From positions 1-57,415 of the forward strand of contig URLZ01000013.1 of assembly GCA_900548895.1 (NCBI GenBank): a stretch of 57,415 bases of DNA. The letters are read 5' to 3'. The translations under genes and the position numbers were made by a program. The notes beneath the pieces are model-generated. The model worked only from the letters and a program-made list of their open reading frames with translations. It did no database searches and was not told where the DNA came from. The stretch is from an uncultured Akkermansia sp. Its GTDB lineage: Bacteria > Verrucomicrobiota > Verrucomicrobiia > Verrucomicrobiales > Akkermansiaceae. Below, piece by piece: positions 41,966 through 49,575 of this stretch (position 1 is its first letter; each line of letters begins with the position of its first letter).

Positions 41966-43003
41966 TCAGTAGTTGATGAGGTGCGTGCAGCAGGTGGTGC
42001 GCGAGGAGGTGGGTGCGAAGAGGGTGTGGGCGCCGAGCCGACGGGAGCCGTCGAGGGCGGTGGGCGGGATGCTGTCGGTCGTGATGCGGAAGTTCAGCTT
42101 CCAGCTCAGGGGGCGCGACGTCATGAGACGAAGCCAGGCCTGCAGGCGACGGTAGCCCGTGCTGCCGGGGGTGAAGCGGCCGTACTGCTCGTAGCTCAGC
42201 GGGCCGATCTCGAGCGTGACGCGCTCGGTGATGCTGCGCTGCGAAGCGCCCAGCAGGGTGCTGCGCCCGAGCTCGCAGACGCCGGGGCGCCCGAGGCGGC
42301 AGCGGCTGTCCTCGCCGATGGGCAGGCGGGTGGGGCTGTTCTCGATGATGCGGACGGGCAGGCGGAAGTAGCGCTCGAGGAGGCGGCGCAGGCAGTCCTT
42401 TCGGTTTTTGCCGGCGAGCTCGCGAGCGTAGGTGACGGGGGTGGTGCCGGGCAGGGGGCTGCCCTTACTGCTGCCCTCTGTACTGTCTTCCGTGCCGTCT
42501 GACGTGTTGTCTTCCCTCTTGTCCTCCGTGTCGGCGGCGGGGACGCCCGAGAGGGCGGCGGCAGCACGGCTCAGGGGGTCGTCGTCGGCGCGGTCATAGC
42601 TGACGGCGACCTGAGCCGCCGTGCCGGCGCGGTAAAAGAGAGCGGTGAGGCGGTCGTGAAAGATGTCCGCAAAGCGCTGCATCGAGAGGTCGTAGTAGTG
42701 CCGACTGCGTTCGTGGACGTATTCCGTGAGGGCCAGCGGCAGGGGGCCGTTGGGGCCGAAGAGACCGAAGAAGTAGACTTGCAGGGTGCCGGCCTGCCCG
42801 CCGGGAGCCGCCGCGTAGCCGAAGAGCTCGGAGGGCGCGAAGTAGAGGTGCGGGACCTGGGCGAAGTGCACGGAGGGTTGCAGGGCGGAGGCCCCGGTGC
42901 CGATGCGCGGACAACGGGGGCTGAGCTGCTCGATTCGCCGCACGGCGGCGAAGAAGGAGTAGAGACCGGGGCGCGAGCTGAGGGCCCGCGCGAAGTCGCT
43001 CAT
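41966..43003 (-). CDS. tssG: T6SS baseplate protein TssG
   Basis: TssG pairs with TssF in the baseplate wedge. The product is 345 residues. Typical TssG features are LYSFFAAVRRIEQLSP near the N-terminus, PSVHFAQVPHLYFAPSEL, the conserved FFGLFGPNGPLPLALTEYVHER with RHYYDLSMQRFADIFHDRL, and a C-terminal LGRSTLLGASQRSITERVTLEIGPL region. I chose ATG 43003 (MSDFAR), whose codon overlaps the tssF stop in an ATGA arrangement. Two upstream ATGs (43024, 43036) lie inside tssF and are less likely. A Ser/Asp/Thr-rich insert is visible near residues 165-195. Confidence 0.94.
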   Translation of the reverse strand: MSDFARALSSRPGLYSFFAAVRRIEQLSPRCPRIGTGASALQPSVHFAQVPHLYFAPSELFGYAAAPGGQAGTLQVYFFGLFGPNGPLPLALTEYVHERSRHYYDLSMQRFADIFHDRLTALFYRAGTAAQVAVSYDRADDDPLSRAAAALSGVPAADTEDKREDNTSDGTEDSTEGSSKGSPLPGTTPVTYARELAGKNRKDCLRRLLERYFRLPVRIIENSPTRLPIGEDSRCRLGRPGVCELGRSTLLGASQRSITERVTLEIGPLSYEQYGRFTPGSTGYRRLQAWLRLMTSRPLSWKLNFRITTDSIPPTALDGSRRLGAHTLFAPTSSRTTCCTHLINY

Positions 43004-44754
43004 GCTGGTTCCTGCTGCTGCCATGTGCGGATGCACCGCGTGCCGGTGCGGACGGTGACGGTGGTGAAGCTGTTGATTTCTGTGAGAGAGAGCAGAAAGC
43101 CGGCGAGGGCGCGCGCGAAGTGGTAGACGCCGCTGTCGCCGAAGGCTTGCTCGTTGATCGTGATGTCAAAATGCCAGCCGCGCATGACGCAGAGGTCGCC
43201 GAGCACCGGCACGGGGCGGGAGGTGGCACCGATGCGCACAGCCGTGATGCCCTCAACCTGCCGGCGGGCGGCCTCGTCCTCCTCCGGGTGCAGGTGGTGC
43301 AGCAGGGTGCGCAGCACAGCGGGAAGAGCCTGCTCGCCGTAGGCCGCGAGGGTGGCGGGGGTGAGGCGCGCGAGCGCCAGCGCCAGCCAGCGGGCCCCGT
43401 GGTGGGTGAGCGGGGCGCGCGGTCTTCCGGGCGTCGAAGCGAAGGCGGCCTGCGCGCCCTCGCCGCTCAGCCGGGCATCGCGGCGCAGAAAGAGGGGCAG
43501 GTCTCGGTTTGAGCACAGGGCGCGCACGGAGATGCTGCCGATGCTGTCGCGGCGTTCCGTGTAATCGGGCCCGGAGAGCTGGATGTAGACTTCGCTGCCG
43601 GTATAGGGGCTGACGCGGTGGCGGGGCGGGGCAACGGGGGCCTCGCGGTGGGTCGCGAAATAGTTGAGGCGCTCCGTGCCGCCGGGCATGCTGAGGTCGT
43701 CAGCGAGGTAGAAGGGGTACAGATCGAAGAGCTTGGCGTTGTCGCCATCGTAGGCGGCTGCGCCGAGGACGCGCAAGACCTCGAAGTTCTGGTTGCCGGT
43801 GACGTCGGCCACGAGGTGCTCGGCGGGCCTCCACGAGGGCAGGGCTCGGTCCATGCGCCGCTCAAAGACGTTGATGGCGCGCACGCAGTCGGTCAGCAGG
43901 GGCTGCTCGCCGCGCAGCAGCAGGCGCAGGCGCTCATCAGGGCGGCGGCGCAGCAGCAGCAGCAGATCCGCCGACCCGCTCTCGGGCAGCAGCCAGCGCA
44001 GGTGGAGGATGCGGAAAAAGGAGAACTGCTCGGGGGCGATGAAGTACTCCGCCACGGGGGGCAGGGCCATCGCGTCCTGCGGGGCCGCAGGCTCCGTCAG
44101 CGCACTGGCGGGCAGGGTGGAGGTTCCTTGGCCGGGGCTCTCTGCGATGATGCCGGCGCAGGCCTCGGTCAGCAGCTCGAGCAGGGCACCGGCGGCGCTC
44201 TCGGGCAGGCGGATGAAGAAGTTTACGTCGTCCTGAGGCCCGTGCGGACCGCAGTCCAGGCTCAGGCGGAGGGCTCCCTCGGCTTCGAGACCGGCCCGAG
44301 CGGCGAGTTCGAGGGCCGGGCCGTCGTCCCAGGCGCAGGAGCGGATGCTGATGCCCGAGGCGGTGAAGGGCTCTCGCAGGGTGTAGCAGCATGAGAGCTT
44401 GTCCGGCAGAGAGGTGGGGGCGCTGAAGGGCGTGCCGGCCGGCAGAACGGCGCCGGGCTCCTCGGTTCGGAGGTGCAGGACAGCGCGCGAGGCAATGGGG
44501 GCGTTGAACTCTGGGGCGATCTGGTTCAGCAGGGTCTCCGGAAGCTCGGCCTGAGCGTCGTCGAGCTTGCGCGAGATGCGGGCGGTGAGAAAGGCGACGC
44601 CCTCCAGCAGGCGCTCGACGTAGGGGTCGGCGCACTCCTGCTCGCCCAGCTGAAGCCTGCGGGCGATTTTCGGGAACTCAGCGGCAAAGCGCTGCGAGGA
44701 CACACGCAGGTGATCCAGCTCGTTCTCGTAATACCTCAGAAAGGTGTCGTCCAT
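43000..44754 (-). CDS. tssF: T6SS baseplate protein TssF
   Basis: TssF is a core baseplate subunit related to phage gp6. The 584-residue protein opens with the family signature FLRYYENELDHLRVSSQRFAAEFPKIA, then DPYVERLLEGVAFLTARISRKLDD and LLNQIAPEFNAPIASRAV. Further on it has RTEEPGAVLPAGTPF, RFFRIL-like and NVFERRMDRALPSW regions, and a C-terminal end with CVMRGWHFDITINEQAFGDSGVYHFARAL and RTGTRCIRTW. The length is normal. It starts 8 bases after the tssE stop and overlaps tssG by 4 bases, forming the conserved tssE-tssF-tssG group. Confidence 0.95.
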   Translation of the reverse strand: MDDTFLRYYENELDHLRVSSQRFAAEFPKIARRLQLGEQECADPYVERLLEGVAFLTARISRKLDDAQAELPETLLNQIAPEFNAPIASRAVLHLRTEEPGAVLPAGTPFSAPTSLPDKLSCCYTLREPFTASGISIRSCAWDDGPALELAARAGLEAEGALRLSLDCGPHGPQDDVNFFIRLPESAAGALLELLTEACAGIIAESPGQGTSTLPASALTEPAAPQDAMALPPVAEYFIAPEQFSFFRILHLRWLLPESGSADLLLLLRRRPDERLRLLLRGEQPLLTDCVRAINVFERRMDRALPSWRPAEHLVADVTGNQNFEVLRVLGAAAYDGDNAKLFDLYPFYLADDLSMPGGTERLNYFATHREAPVAPPRHRVSPYTGSEVYIQLSGPDYTERRDSIGSISVRALCSNRDLPLFLRRDARLSGEGAQAAFASTPGRPRAPLTHHGARWLALALARLTPATLAAYGEQALPAVLRTLLHHLHPEEDEAARRQVEGITAVRIGATSRPVPVLGDLCVMRGWHFDITINEQAFGDSGVYHFARALAGFLLSLTEINSFTTVTVRTGTRCIRTWQQQEPA

Positions 44755-44762
44755 GGCGGCGT

Positions 44763-45266
44763 TCAGGGGTGAAGGGTGGCTTCGCCGGTCTCGACGTCGA
44801 CGCGCAGGCGAAAATACATGTCTTCGCTCAGCGGGTGGACGGCCAGCCGGCTGCTGATGGTCAGGTGCAGGGCCGTGCGGTCGTGCGAGCTGAGGCGCGT
44901 ATCGGCCTGCACGAGGATGCTCGCTGGGTCGAGCCTCGGCTCAAAGTTGATGATGGCTCGCCGCACGGCTTCCGCAATGATGCGCGGCTGCTCGGCCTTG
45001 CCGGTAACGCCGGCATAGGAGTCGATGCCGAAGTGATAGCAGGATGTGGCCACCTGAGGAAACTGCTGCATGAGCCTCTGCGTGGTCGCGGGTGCCGTGT
45101 GCGAGTTGAGCAGCATGCTCAGGTTGCGGAGAATGTCGCCCTTGAGTTGCTCCTGCGAGAAAGACGCCCCGTAGGCGTCATCCTGCGCCGAGAAGGGGTG
45201 TTCGTCCGTCAGCCTCGTCAGCAGACAGGGCAGGTACTTGCTGGAGCTCTTTTCTGAGGTGGACAT
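44763..45266 (-). CDS. tssE: T6SS baseplate protein TssE (gp25-like)
   Basis: TssE is the gp25-like baseplate protein that starts sheath polymerisation. With ATG 45266 (MSTSEKSS) the product is 167 residues. The gp25/GPW domain is visible as LLTRLTDEHPF, ILRNLSMLLNS, YHFGIDSYAG and AEAVRRAIINFEPRLDPASILV, with ISSRLAVHPL near the C-terminus. The expected conserved Glu (NFEPRL) is present. A longer upstream frame is composed of Pro/Ser/Arg read-through and was rejected. It is the first gene after a terminator, so it probably has its own promoter in the spacer 45267-45628. Confidence 0.93.
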   Translation of the reverse strand: MSTSEKSSSKYLPCLLTRLTDEHPFSAQDDAYGASFSQEQLKGDILRNLSMLLNSHTAPATTQRLMQQFPQVATSCYHFGIDSYAGVTGKAEQPRIIAEAVRRAIINFEPRLDPASILVQADTRLSSHDRTALHLTISSRLAVHPLSEDMYFRLRVDVETGEATLHP

Positions 45267-45392
45267 GCAGATGAGGGAGCGACGCGTCGATCGTTTTAAG
45301 GCGGGGTGGGGTGGAGGGCGGTGTGCGAATTGTGGAGGACGAAGGGGCGAGGATGGGGGAGGGGAAAGCGAGGGGGCAGGGTCAATCCCGTA

Positions 45393-45424
45393 TGGGTTCG
45401 CTTGCTCCTCGGGGTTCGTTTGCT
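45393..45424. repeat. 14-bp direct repeat upstream of tssE
   Basis: GGGTTCGCTTGCTC (45393-45406) recurs as GGGTTCGTTTGCTC (45411-45424), 13 of 14 bases identical with an 18-bp period. It sits about 130-160 bases before the tssE start in the 362-base spacer 45267-45628. A two-site operator is possible. No clear -35/-10 pair was found in the spacer; the rest is G-rich, unremarkable DNA plus the tagJ terminator. Confidence 0.5.
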
Positions 45425-45576
45425 CGGTCCGTTTGTGCGTGGATTTCGTTCGAAGACTTGAGCGGTCGGGGTGATGTCCGATAAAGTCAGTGGGAAATGG
45501 GTTCAACCGAGGCCGTCGGCCTGCCCGAGTTCTCACTGGTGCCGACGAGACCGGCCTTGGCGGAGAGAGCCTTGAG

Positions 45577-45622
45577 AAAAAAACTGCGAGGGGACGGTTT
45601 CGCGTGCCGAGAAACGCCGTCC
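45577..45622 (-). terminator. Rho-independent terminator after tagJ
   Basis: On the minus strand, an imperfect 10-bp stem (GGACGG.GTTTC with GAAACCGTCC, one bulged base) is followed by CCTCGCAG and seven T residues (45577-45583). It begins 6 bases after the tagJ stop codon. It divides the locus into a tssB-tssC-hcp-tagJ unit and a tssE-onward unit. Confidence 0.7.
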
Positions 45623-45628
45623 GTGGGT

Positions 45629-46429
45629 TCAAGGAAGCTCTCCCCAGCGGAGGACCGGTTCGGTGAGCAGGGGAATCGGGCCGCTTTCCGCGTTCCAGCA
45701 GCGCTGGCCCTCGCCCAGATAGAGCCCGTTGCCGCAGTCCGTCCAAGCCGTGGAGCGCATCAGAAGCAACTGCGCGTCCGCGCTCGACGTCTGAGCCGTC
45801 AGGGGATAGCGCCCGGGCATGCGGCCGATGAGGATCTCCCCGCTGCGCAGACTCAGGCGCACATGCGGCCACAGAAGCTCGATCGGGTGGGTCGGGGCGG
45901 CGATTTCCAGCTCCTGAACAGTGGCTTGCTCAACGAGTCGGTACTCGCCGCCGGTGATGAGCTCCAAGACTCCGGAGAATCGCGCATCTCCGTCGAGCAG
46001 CCAAGGCTCGCTGCGTCCGCTCAGGGTGACGGGAACGACGGGCAGCGCCTCAAGGACGCGTTCGATCGCCTCAGCGCCGGCCTTCAGATCGCCGCGCGTG
46101 CAGGCCGCCATGCCAGCTGTCAGGCTCTCTCCCCAGGAGGGAACGGAGCCGGCCCAGACGGGAAGCGCCTCTCCACGGAGCACGGACTCGCGGCGTTGCT
46201 CGGCTCGGATGAGCTGGGAGACCGTGCTGCAAAACAGCGCCGAGGAAGGCGACAGCTTCATGAGGGCATCGGCCTGCTTGTCGGCCCGTTCCCACGCTCC
46301 CTCGAGGCAGAGAATCTGCACAAACAGAGCGCGAGAGGACGCGTCCTGCGGGTTTTGTCGAATCTGCTGCGCAACTTCGTTGTGCAGGCCTGAGAGATCA
46401 GCGCGTTGAAAGAGCTCTTGGGTGTCCAT
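45629..46429 (-). CDS. tagJ: T6SS accessory protein TagJ (ImpE/HsiE family)
   Basis: TagJ proteins bind the ClpV N-domain and sheath protein TssB and modulate sheath recycling. With ATG 46429 (MDTQELFQRADL) the product is 266 residues. The N-terminal half has TPR-like helices (LHNEVAQQIRQNPQDASSRALFVQILCLEGAWERADKQADALM), and the C-terminal half has the ImpE domain: FSGVLELITGGEYRLV, PIELLWPHVRLSLRSGEILIGRMPGRYP, and TDCGNGLYLGEGQRCW. A long upstream frame is Arg/Ser/Pro-rich and non-coding in character. It is the last gene of the sheath-tube unit and is immediately followed by a terminator. Confidence 0.9.
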   Translation of the reverse strand: MDTQELFQRADLSGLHNEVAQQIRQNPQDASSRALFVQILCLEGAWERADKQADALMKLSPSSALFCSTVSQLIRAEQRRESVLRGEALPVWAGSVPSWGESLTAGMAACTRGDLKAGAEAIERVLEALPVVPVTLSGRSEPWLLDGDARFSGVLELITGGEYRLVEQATVQELEIAAPTHPIELLWPHVRLSLRSGEILIGRMPGRYPLTAQTSSADAQLLLMRSTAWTDCGNGLYLGEGQRCWNAESGPIPLLTEPVLRWGELP

Positions 46430-46550
46430 GGACGAGCGGGGGGTGAGAGGGAATGGCGAAGGCGAAAGCGACGGGCGTGAAAGCAATGGACTCATGCGAA
46501 CGCGGGCCGCGCGAACGGCGCGGCAACGCGAGACCGGACGGGAAAGCGGG

Positions 46551-46582
46551 AGAGCCGGCGACCGGTCCGGGTCGCCGGCTCT
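46551..46582. repeat. 13-bp perfect hairpin after hcp
   Basis: AGAGCCGGCGACC (46551-46563) and GGTCGCCGGCTCT (46570-46582) form a perfect stem with a 6-base loop, starting 16 bases after the hcp stop. There is no T-run. It is a good candidate for an RNA-stabilising or partial-termination element that makes hcp more abundant than tagJ. The rest of the 169-base spacer 46430-46598 shows nothing else. Confidence 0.6.
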
Positions 46583-46598
46583 GATGCTTGAAATCCGA

Positions 46599-47129
46599 TC
46601 AGGCGGACTGATCCGTCGCGATGTTCCAGCCGGCAGCAACGTCGCCGCCGAGCTCGCCGGTCGTCTTGAAGGTGTGGGTGGTCCACTTGTACTCCTCCGC
46701 CACGATGCTGACCTGCTCAACGAGGCGCAGGGCCGCGGCGTCGCGGCCGATGCCGGCCATGAGCGTCTCCGTGCAGACGGGGGCGTCGACCGTCATCACC
46801 TTGGCCTCGATGACACGGGCGTTCGTCATCTCAACCTCATAGAGCTTCTGCTTGGCGCCGCCGATCTGCGCGCAGATCTCGAGCTTCACCTTAGCGATGT
46901 TCTGACCGCTCATGCAGGCCTTCTGGATGTTCGGCGTGGCCTTGTCCAGCAGGTGCACGAAGACAAGCGGAGCCAGCACGCCTCGGCCGGCCGCATTCGT
47001 CTGGTTCGCAAACTGCGTCTCCTGCGTCGCGCCGTGGCTGAAGGACACAACGTCAATCCAGTTGGTGTGGGCGACGTCGGTGGACTGCCCTTCGATGCCG
47101 TCAATCTGAATGTAGGAATTGAATGCCAT
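46599..47129 (-). CDS. hcp: T6SS tube protein Hcp (TssD)
   Basis: Hcp forms the hexameric rings of the inner tube and is also a carrier for small effectors. The 176-residue protein has the family opening MAFNSYIQIDGIEG with WIDVVSFSHG, a KATPNIQKACMSGQ helix, and the beta barrel up to EYKWTTHTFK. The length is normal, with no C-terminal toxin extension. It lies 48 bases after tssC, with a leader rich in ACC/CAT triplets and no Shine-Dalgarno sequence. A strong hairpin follows its stop codon. Confidence 0.95.
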   Translation of the reverse strand: MAFNSYIQIDGIEGQSTDVAHTNWIDVVSFSHGATQETQFANQTNAAGRGVLAPLVFVHLLDKATPNIQKACMSGQNIAKVKLEICAQIGGAKQKLYEVEMTNARVIEAKVMTVDAPVCTETLMAGIGRDAAALRLVEQVSIVAEEYKWTTHTFKTTGELGGDVAAGWNIATDQSA

Positions 47130-47177
47130 ATGATGGTGGTGGTGTTTTGGGGTTGCTTGTGCTCAGCAGTAGTTTTG

Positions 47178-48665
47178 TTATTTCTTCTCGCTCGGAAGTT
47201 TGGTCACCAGACGGAGAGAAGCGGTGAGGCCTTCCAGTTGGAAGTGGGGCTTGAGGTAGAACTTGGCCGTGTAGTAGCCGGGGTTGCCCTCGACGTCTTC
47301 GACGGTGACGTCCGCCGCGGCCAGCGGGTAGCGGGCCTTGACGCTCTCATCGGCGTTCGGGTCAGCGGTGACGTAGCCGGCGATCCAGTTCGAGAGCCAC
47401 TTCTGCATGTCTTCGCGACCCTTGAAGGAGCCGACCTTGTCTCGCACGATGCACTTGAGGTAGTGCGAGAAGCGGCTGGTGGCGAAGATATAGGGCAGGC
47501 GAGCCGAGAGGCGGGCGTTGGCCGTGGCGTCCGGGTCGTCGTAGACGGTAGGATTGTTGAGCGTCTGCCCGCCGAGGAAGACGGCGTAGTCGGTGTTTTT
47601 CCAGTGGCAGATGGGCAGGAAGCCATTCTGTGAAAGCTCGGCCTCGCGGCGATCCGTGATGGCGATCTCCGTCGGGCATTTCATCGCGACGCCGCCGTCA
47701 TCCGTCGGGAAGGTGTGGCAGGGGAGGGACTCCACCATGCCGCCGGACTCCACGCCGCGGATGGCCGCGCACCAGCCGTATTTCTTGAAGGCTCGGTTGA
47801 TGTTGGCGCCCATGGCGTAGGCGGCGTTCATCCACGTGTAGGCGGAGTTGTCGCCGGCCCCTGTCTCTTCCTCAAAGTCGAAGCCCTCGACCGGGGTGGT
47901 CTTGGCGCCGTAGGGCAGGCGGGCCAGCACGCGCGGCATAGTCAGCGCGATGTAGCGGCTGTCCTCCGAGTCTCGCAGGCTGCGCCAGGCGGCGTACTCA
48001 GGCGTCTGGAAGATCTTGCTGATGTCGCGGGGGTTCGAGAGCTCCTGCCAGCTGTCCATGTTCATGAGCAGAGGATCGGCTGCGGAGATCATCGGGCAGT
48101 GCGCGGCGGCGCAGATGCGGCCCATCCCCTTGAGGATCTCGATGTCCTTGGGCTGGTGGCTGAAGTAGTAGTCAGCCACGAGAGCGCCGTAGGGCTCGCC
48201 GCCCGGGGAGCCGAACTCATCCTCGTAGAGCTTCTTGAAGAGCGGGTTCTGATCCCAGGCCGCACCCTTGAACTTCTTGATCGACTTGGCGAGCTCGTCC
48301 TTGGAGACGTTGAGCACCTTGATCTTGAGGTGGGAGTCGGTCTCGGTGTTGGAGACGAGGTAGTGCAGGCCGCGCCACGCGCTCTCCAGCTTCTGGAAGT
48401 CGGGGTGATGAATCACGAGGTTGAGCTGGGCGCTGAGCTTGCGGTCGATCTCGGCAATCATGGCCTCGACGGTCGAGATGACGTCATCCGAGATCAGATT
48501 CGCCTTGCCGAGTGCCTGAGAGGCCAGCGTGCCCACCGCCTGTTGCACAGCGGACTTGGCTTCCTCGGTCTTGGGCTTGAACTCGCGATCGAGCAGGGCC
48601 TCAAAGGCGTTGAGTTCGACGGTCGAGGCGGCCGCAGCCTGGGGTGTTGTCTGTGTTTCCGGCAT
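47178..48665 (-). CDS. tssC: T6SS sheath large subunit TssC
   Basis: TssC, with TssB, forms the contractile sheath. The 495-residue protein has the usual features: an N-terminal TssB-interacting helix, FQKLESAWRGLHYLVSNTETDSHLKIKVLNVSKDEL, the EFGSPGGEPYGALVADYYF motif, a PRVLARLPYGAKTTPV stretch, and FMPICHWKNT-like and RFSHYLKCIVRDKVGSF segments. The C-terminal part ends in TASLRLVTKLPSEKK. The length is typical. It starts 5 bases after the tssB stop, as expected for a stoichiometric pair. Confidence 0.96.
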   Translation of the reverse strand: MPETQTTPQAAAASTVELNAFEALLDREFKPKTEEAKSAVQQAVGTLASQALGKANLISDDVISTVEAMIAEIDRKLSAQLNLVIHHPDFQKLESAWRGLHYLVSNTETDSHLKIKVLNVSKDELAKSIKKFKGAAWDQNPLFKKLYEDEFGSPGGEPYGALVADYYFSHQPKDIEILKGMGRICAAAHCPMISAADPLLMNMDSWQELSNPRDISKIFQTPEYAAWRSLRDSEDSRYIALTMPRVLARLPYGAKTTPVEGFDFEEETGAGDNSAYTWMNAAYAMGANINRAFKKYGWCAAIRGVESGGMVESLPCHTFPTDDGGVAMKCPTEIAITDRREAELSQNGFLPICHWKNTDYAVFLGGQTLNNPTVYDDPDATANARLSARLPYIFATSRFSHYLKCIVRDKVGSFKGREDMQKWLSNWIAGYVTADPNADESVKARYPLAAADVTVEDVEGNPGYYTAKFYLKPHFQLEGLTASLRLVTKLPSEKK

Positions 48666-48670
48666 GGCGA

Positions 48671-49198
48671 TCAGGCGTTTTCAGTGTTGGTCTCCGCGGT
48701 CTGCTTGTCCTTGGCGGCTTGTTCGGAGAGGGTCTTGAGCAGCGAGGGATCCTTGAGAATCTTGCCGATGAGCTCCTCGGCGCCGGCCTTGCCGTCCATG
48801 TACGAGACGAGCGCCGCCAGCTGTCTGCGGGCTTCGAGGAGGTCGGAGACGCCGGGAATGCGAGCAGCCACGGCATCCGGGTTGAAGTCCTCCATGCTGT
48901 TGAAGGTGATGTCGACGCCGACGTTGCCCTCCTGCGTGATGACATTCGGGACGGAGAAGGCCACGCGCGGCTTCATGCTCTCCATGCGGTCATTGAAGTT
49001 GTCGCTGTCAATCTCGAGGAAGCTGCGCTCAGCCACCGGCGGCAGATCGGCGTTGGACTTGCCCGACAGATCGGACATTACGCCCATGACGAAGGGCAGA
49101 TCTACCTTTTTCTCGGCACCGTACAACTCTACGTCGTATTCAATCTGGACGCGCGGTGCGCGGTTGCGTCCGATGAACTTTTGGCTGCTTTCTGACAT
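48671..49198 (-). CDS. tssB: T6SS sheath small subunit TssB
   Basis: TssB is the small sheath protein and the docking partner of TssC and of TagJ/ClpV. At 175 residues it has normal length and the conserved pattern APRVQIEYDVELYGAEKKVDLPFVMGVMSDLSG, FNDRMESMKPRVAF, and DITFNSMEDFNPDAV followed by a C-terminal helical tail of Glu/Thr/Asp residues. It is the first gene of the T6SS locus, with a near-consensus promoter at 49280-49308 and a leader of about 75 bases that is unusually AT-rich and has no Shine-Dalgarno sequence. Confidence 0.96.
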   Translation of the reverse strand: MSESSQKFIGRNRAPRVQIEYDVELYGAEKKVDLPFVMGVMSDLSGKSNADLPPVAERSFLEIDSDNFNDRMESMKPRVAFSVPNVITQEGNVGVDITFNSMEDFNPDAVAARIPGVSDLLEARRQLAALVSYMDGKAGAEELIGKILKDPSLLKTLSEQAAKDKQTAETNTENA

Positions 49199-49268
49199 AT
49201 ATCTGTTTATTGAGATGAAAAGAGAGCCGCAAAGGTACTCTGTTTACGAAAAAACAGGATACACCTCG

Positions 49269-49279
49269 CACGATTCGTG
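49269..49279. promoter_or_regulatory. Palindrome at the T6SS operon transcription start
   Basis: CACGATTCGTG is an 11-base palindrome (5-bp arms, one central base). It lies directly after the -10 box of the tssB promoter and covers the predicted transcription start near 49273. That is the classic position for a repressor operator. Confidence 0.45.
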
Positions 49280-49308
49280 ATTCTAGAACTACCAGCCTTG
49301 TGTGTCAA
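49280..49308 (-). promoter_or_regulatory. Promoter of the T6SS locus
   Basis: The minus strand carries a perfect -35 TTGACA (49303-49308), a 17-base spacer and -10 TAGAAT (49280-49285), 11 of 12 consensus bases. It stands about 80 bases before the tssB start. A promoter this close to consensus would be strong unless repressed, which fits the palindrome beside it. Confidence 0.75.
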
Positions 49309-49446
49309 GTACAAAACGCACCGCTCACAGTTTGTTTCGTGGCGTTTTCTTTACCAAAAATCATGTCAGACGGGGCGCCGCTTTGCTCACTGCGCCTTCG
49401 GCCGCCATACTCGCCGAGCTATTGGGCACTGCGCCTCAGGCTGACG

Positions 49447-49534
49447 AAAAATAGCCTGTTGGCCGGACTCTGCGGCTCCTCTGTCCGTGCATGCTCACTT
49501 CGTAGGAGCTCTAATCCGGCGAGAGCAACAGGCT
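49447..49534 (-). terminator. Large hairpin terminator after the glycosyltransferase gene
   Basis: The minus-strand transcript would fold into nested stems: AGCCTGTTG/CAACAGGCT (49453-49461 with 49526-49534), GCCGGA/TCCGGC (49462-49467 with 49515-49520) and GCTCCT/AGGAGC (49475-49480 with 49504-49509). A TATTTTT run follows directly at the 3' side (49447-49453). It begins 42 bases after the glycosyltransferase stop codon. The arms are unusually long and interrupted for a terminator. The remaining part of the 377-base spacer (49199-49575) has a repeated CACTGCGCCT at about 49400 and 49430. Confidence 0.65.
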
Positions 49535-49575
49535 CGGAAAAGTTGAAGCTGCGGAAGGGGCAACCCAGTCGGCGC

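Noticed and set aside
39653..42502. Plus-strand open frame of 949 codons opposite clpV and tssG, and many similar long plus-strand frames across the window
   Set aside because: They are antisense to clear genes, have skewed Gly/Val/Asp/Ala content typical of reverse-complement frames in GC-rich DNA, and show no family motif.
18039..49198. Sigma-54 (-24/-12) promoters in the T6SS locus, given rpoN nearby
   Set aside because: I looked in the main spacers for TGGCAC-N5-TTGC patterns on the minus strand and found none that fit. The sheath operon instead has a sigma-70-type promoter.
18039..49198. Prophage or phage-tail-like particle instead of T6SS
   Set aside because: TssJ, TssL, TssM, TssK and ClpV are specific to T6SS, and no capsid, terminase, lysis or tape-measure genes are present.
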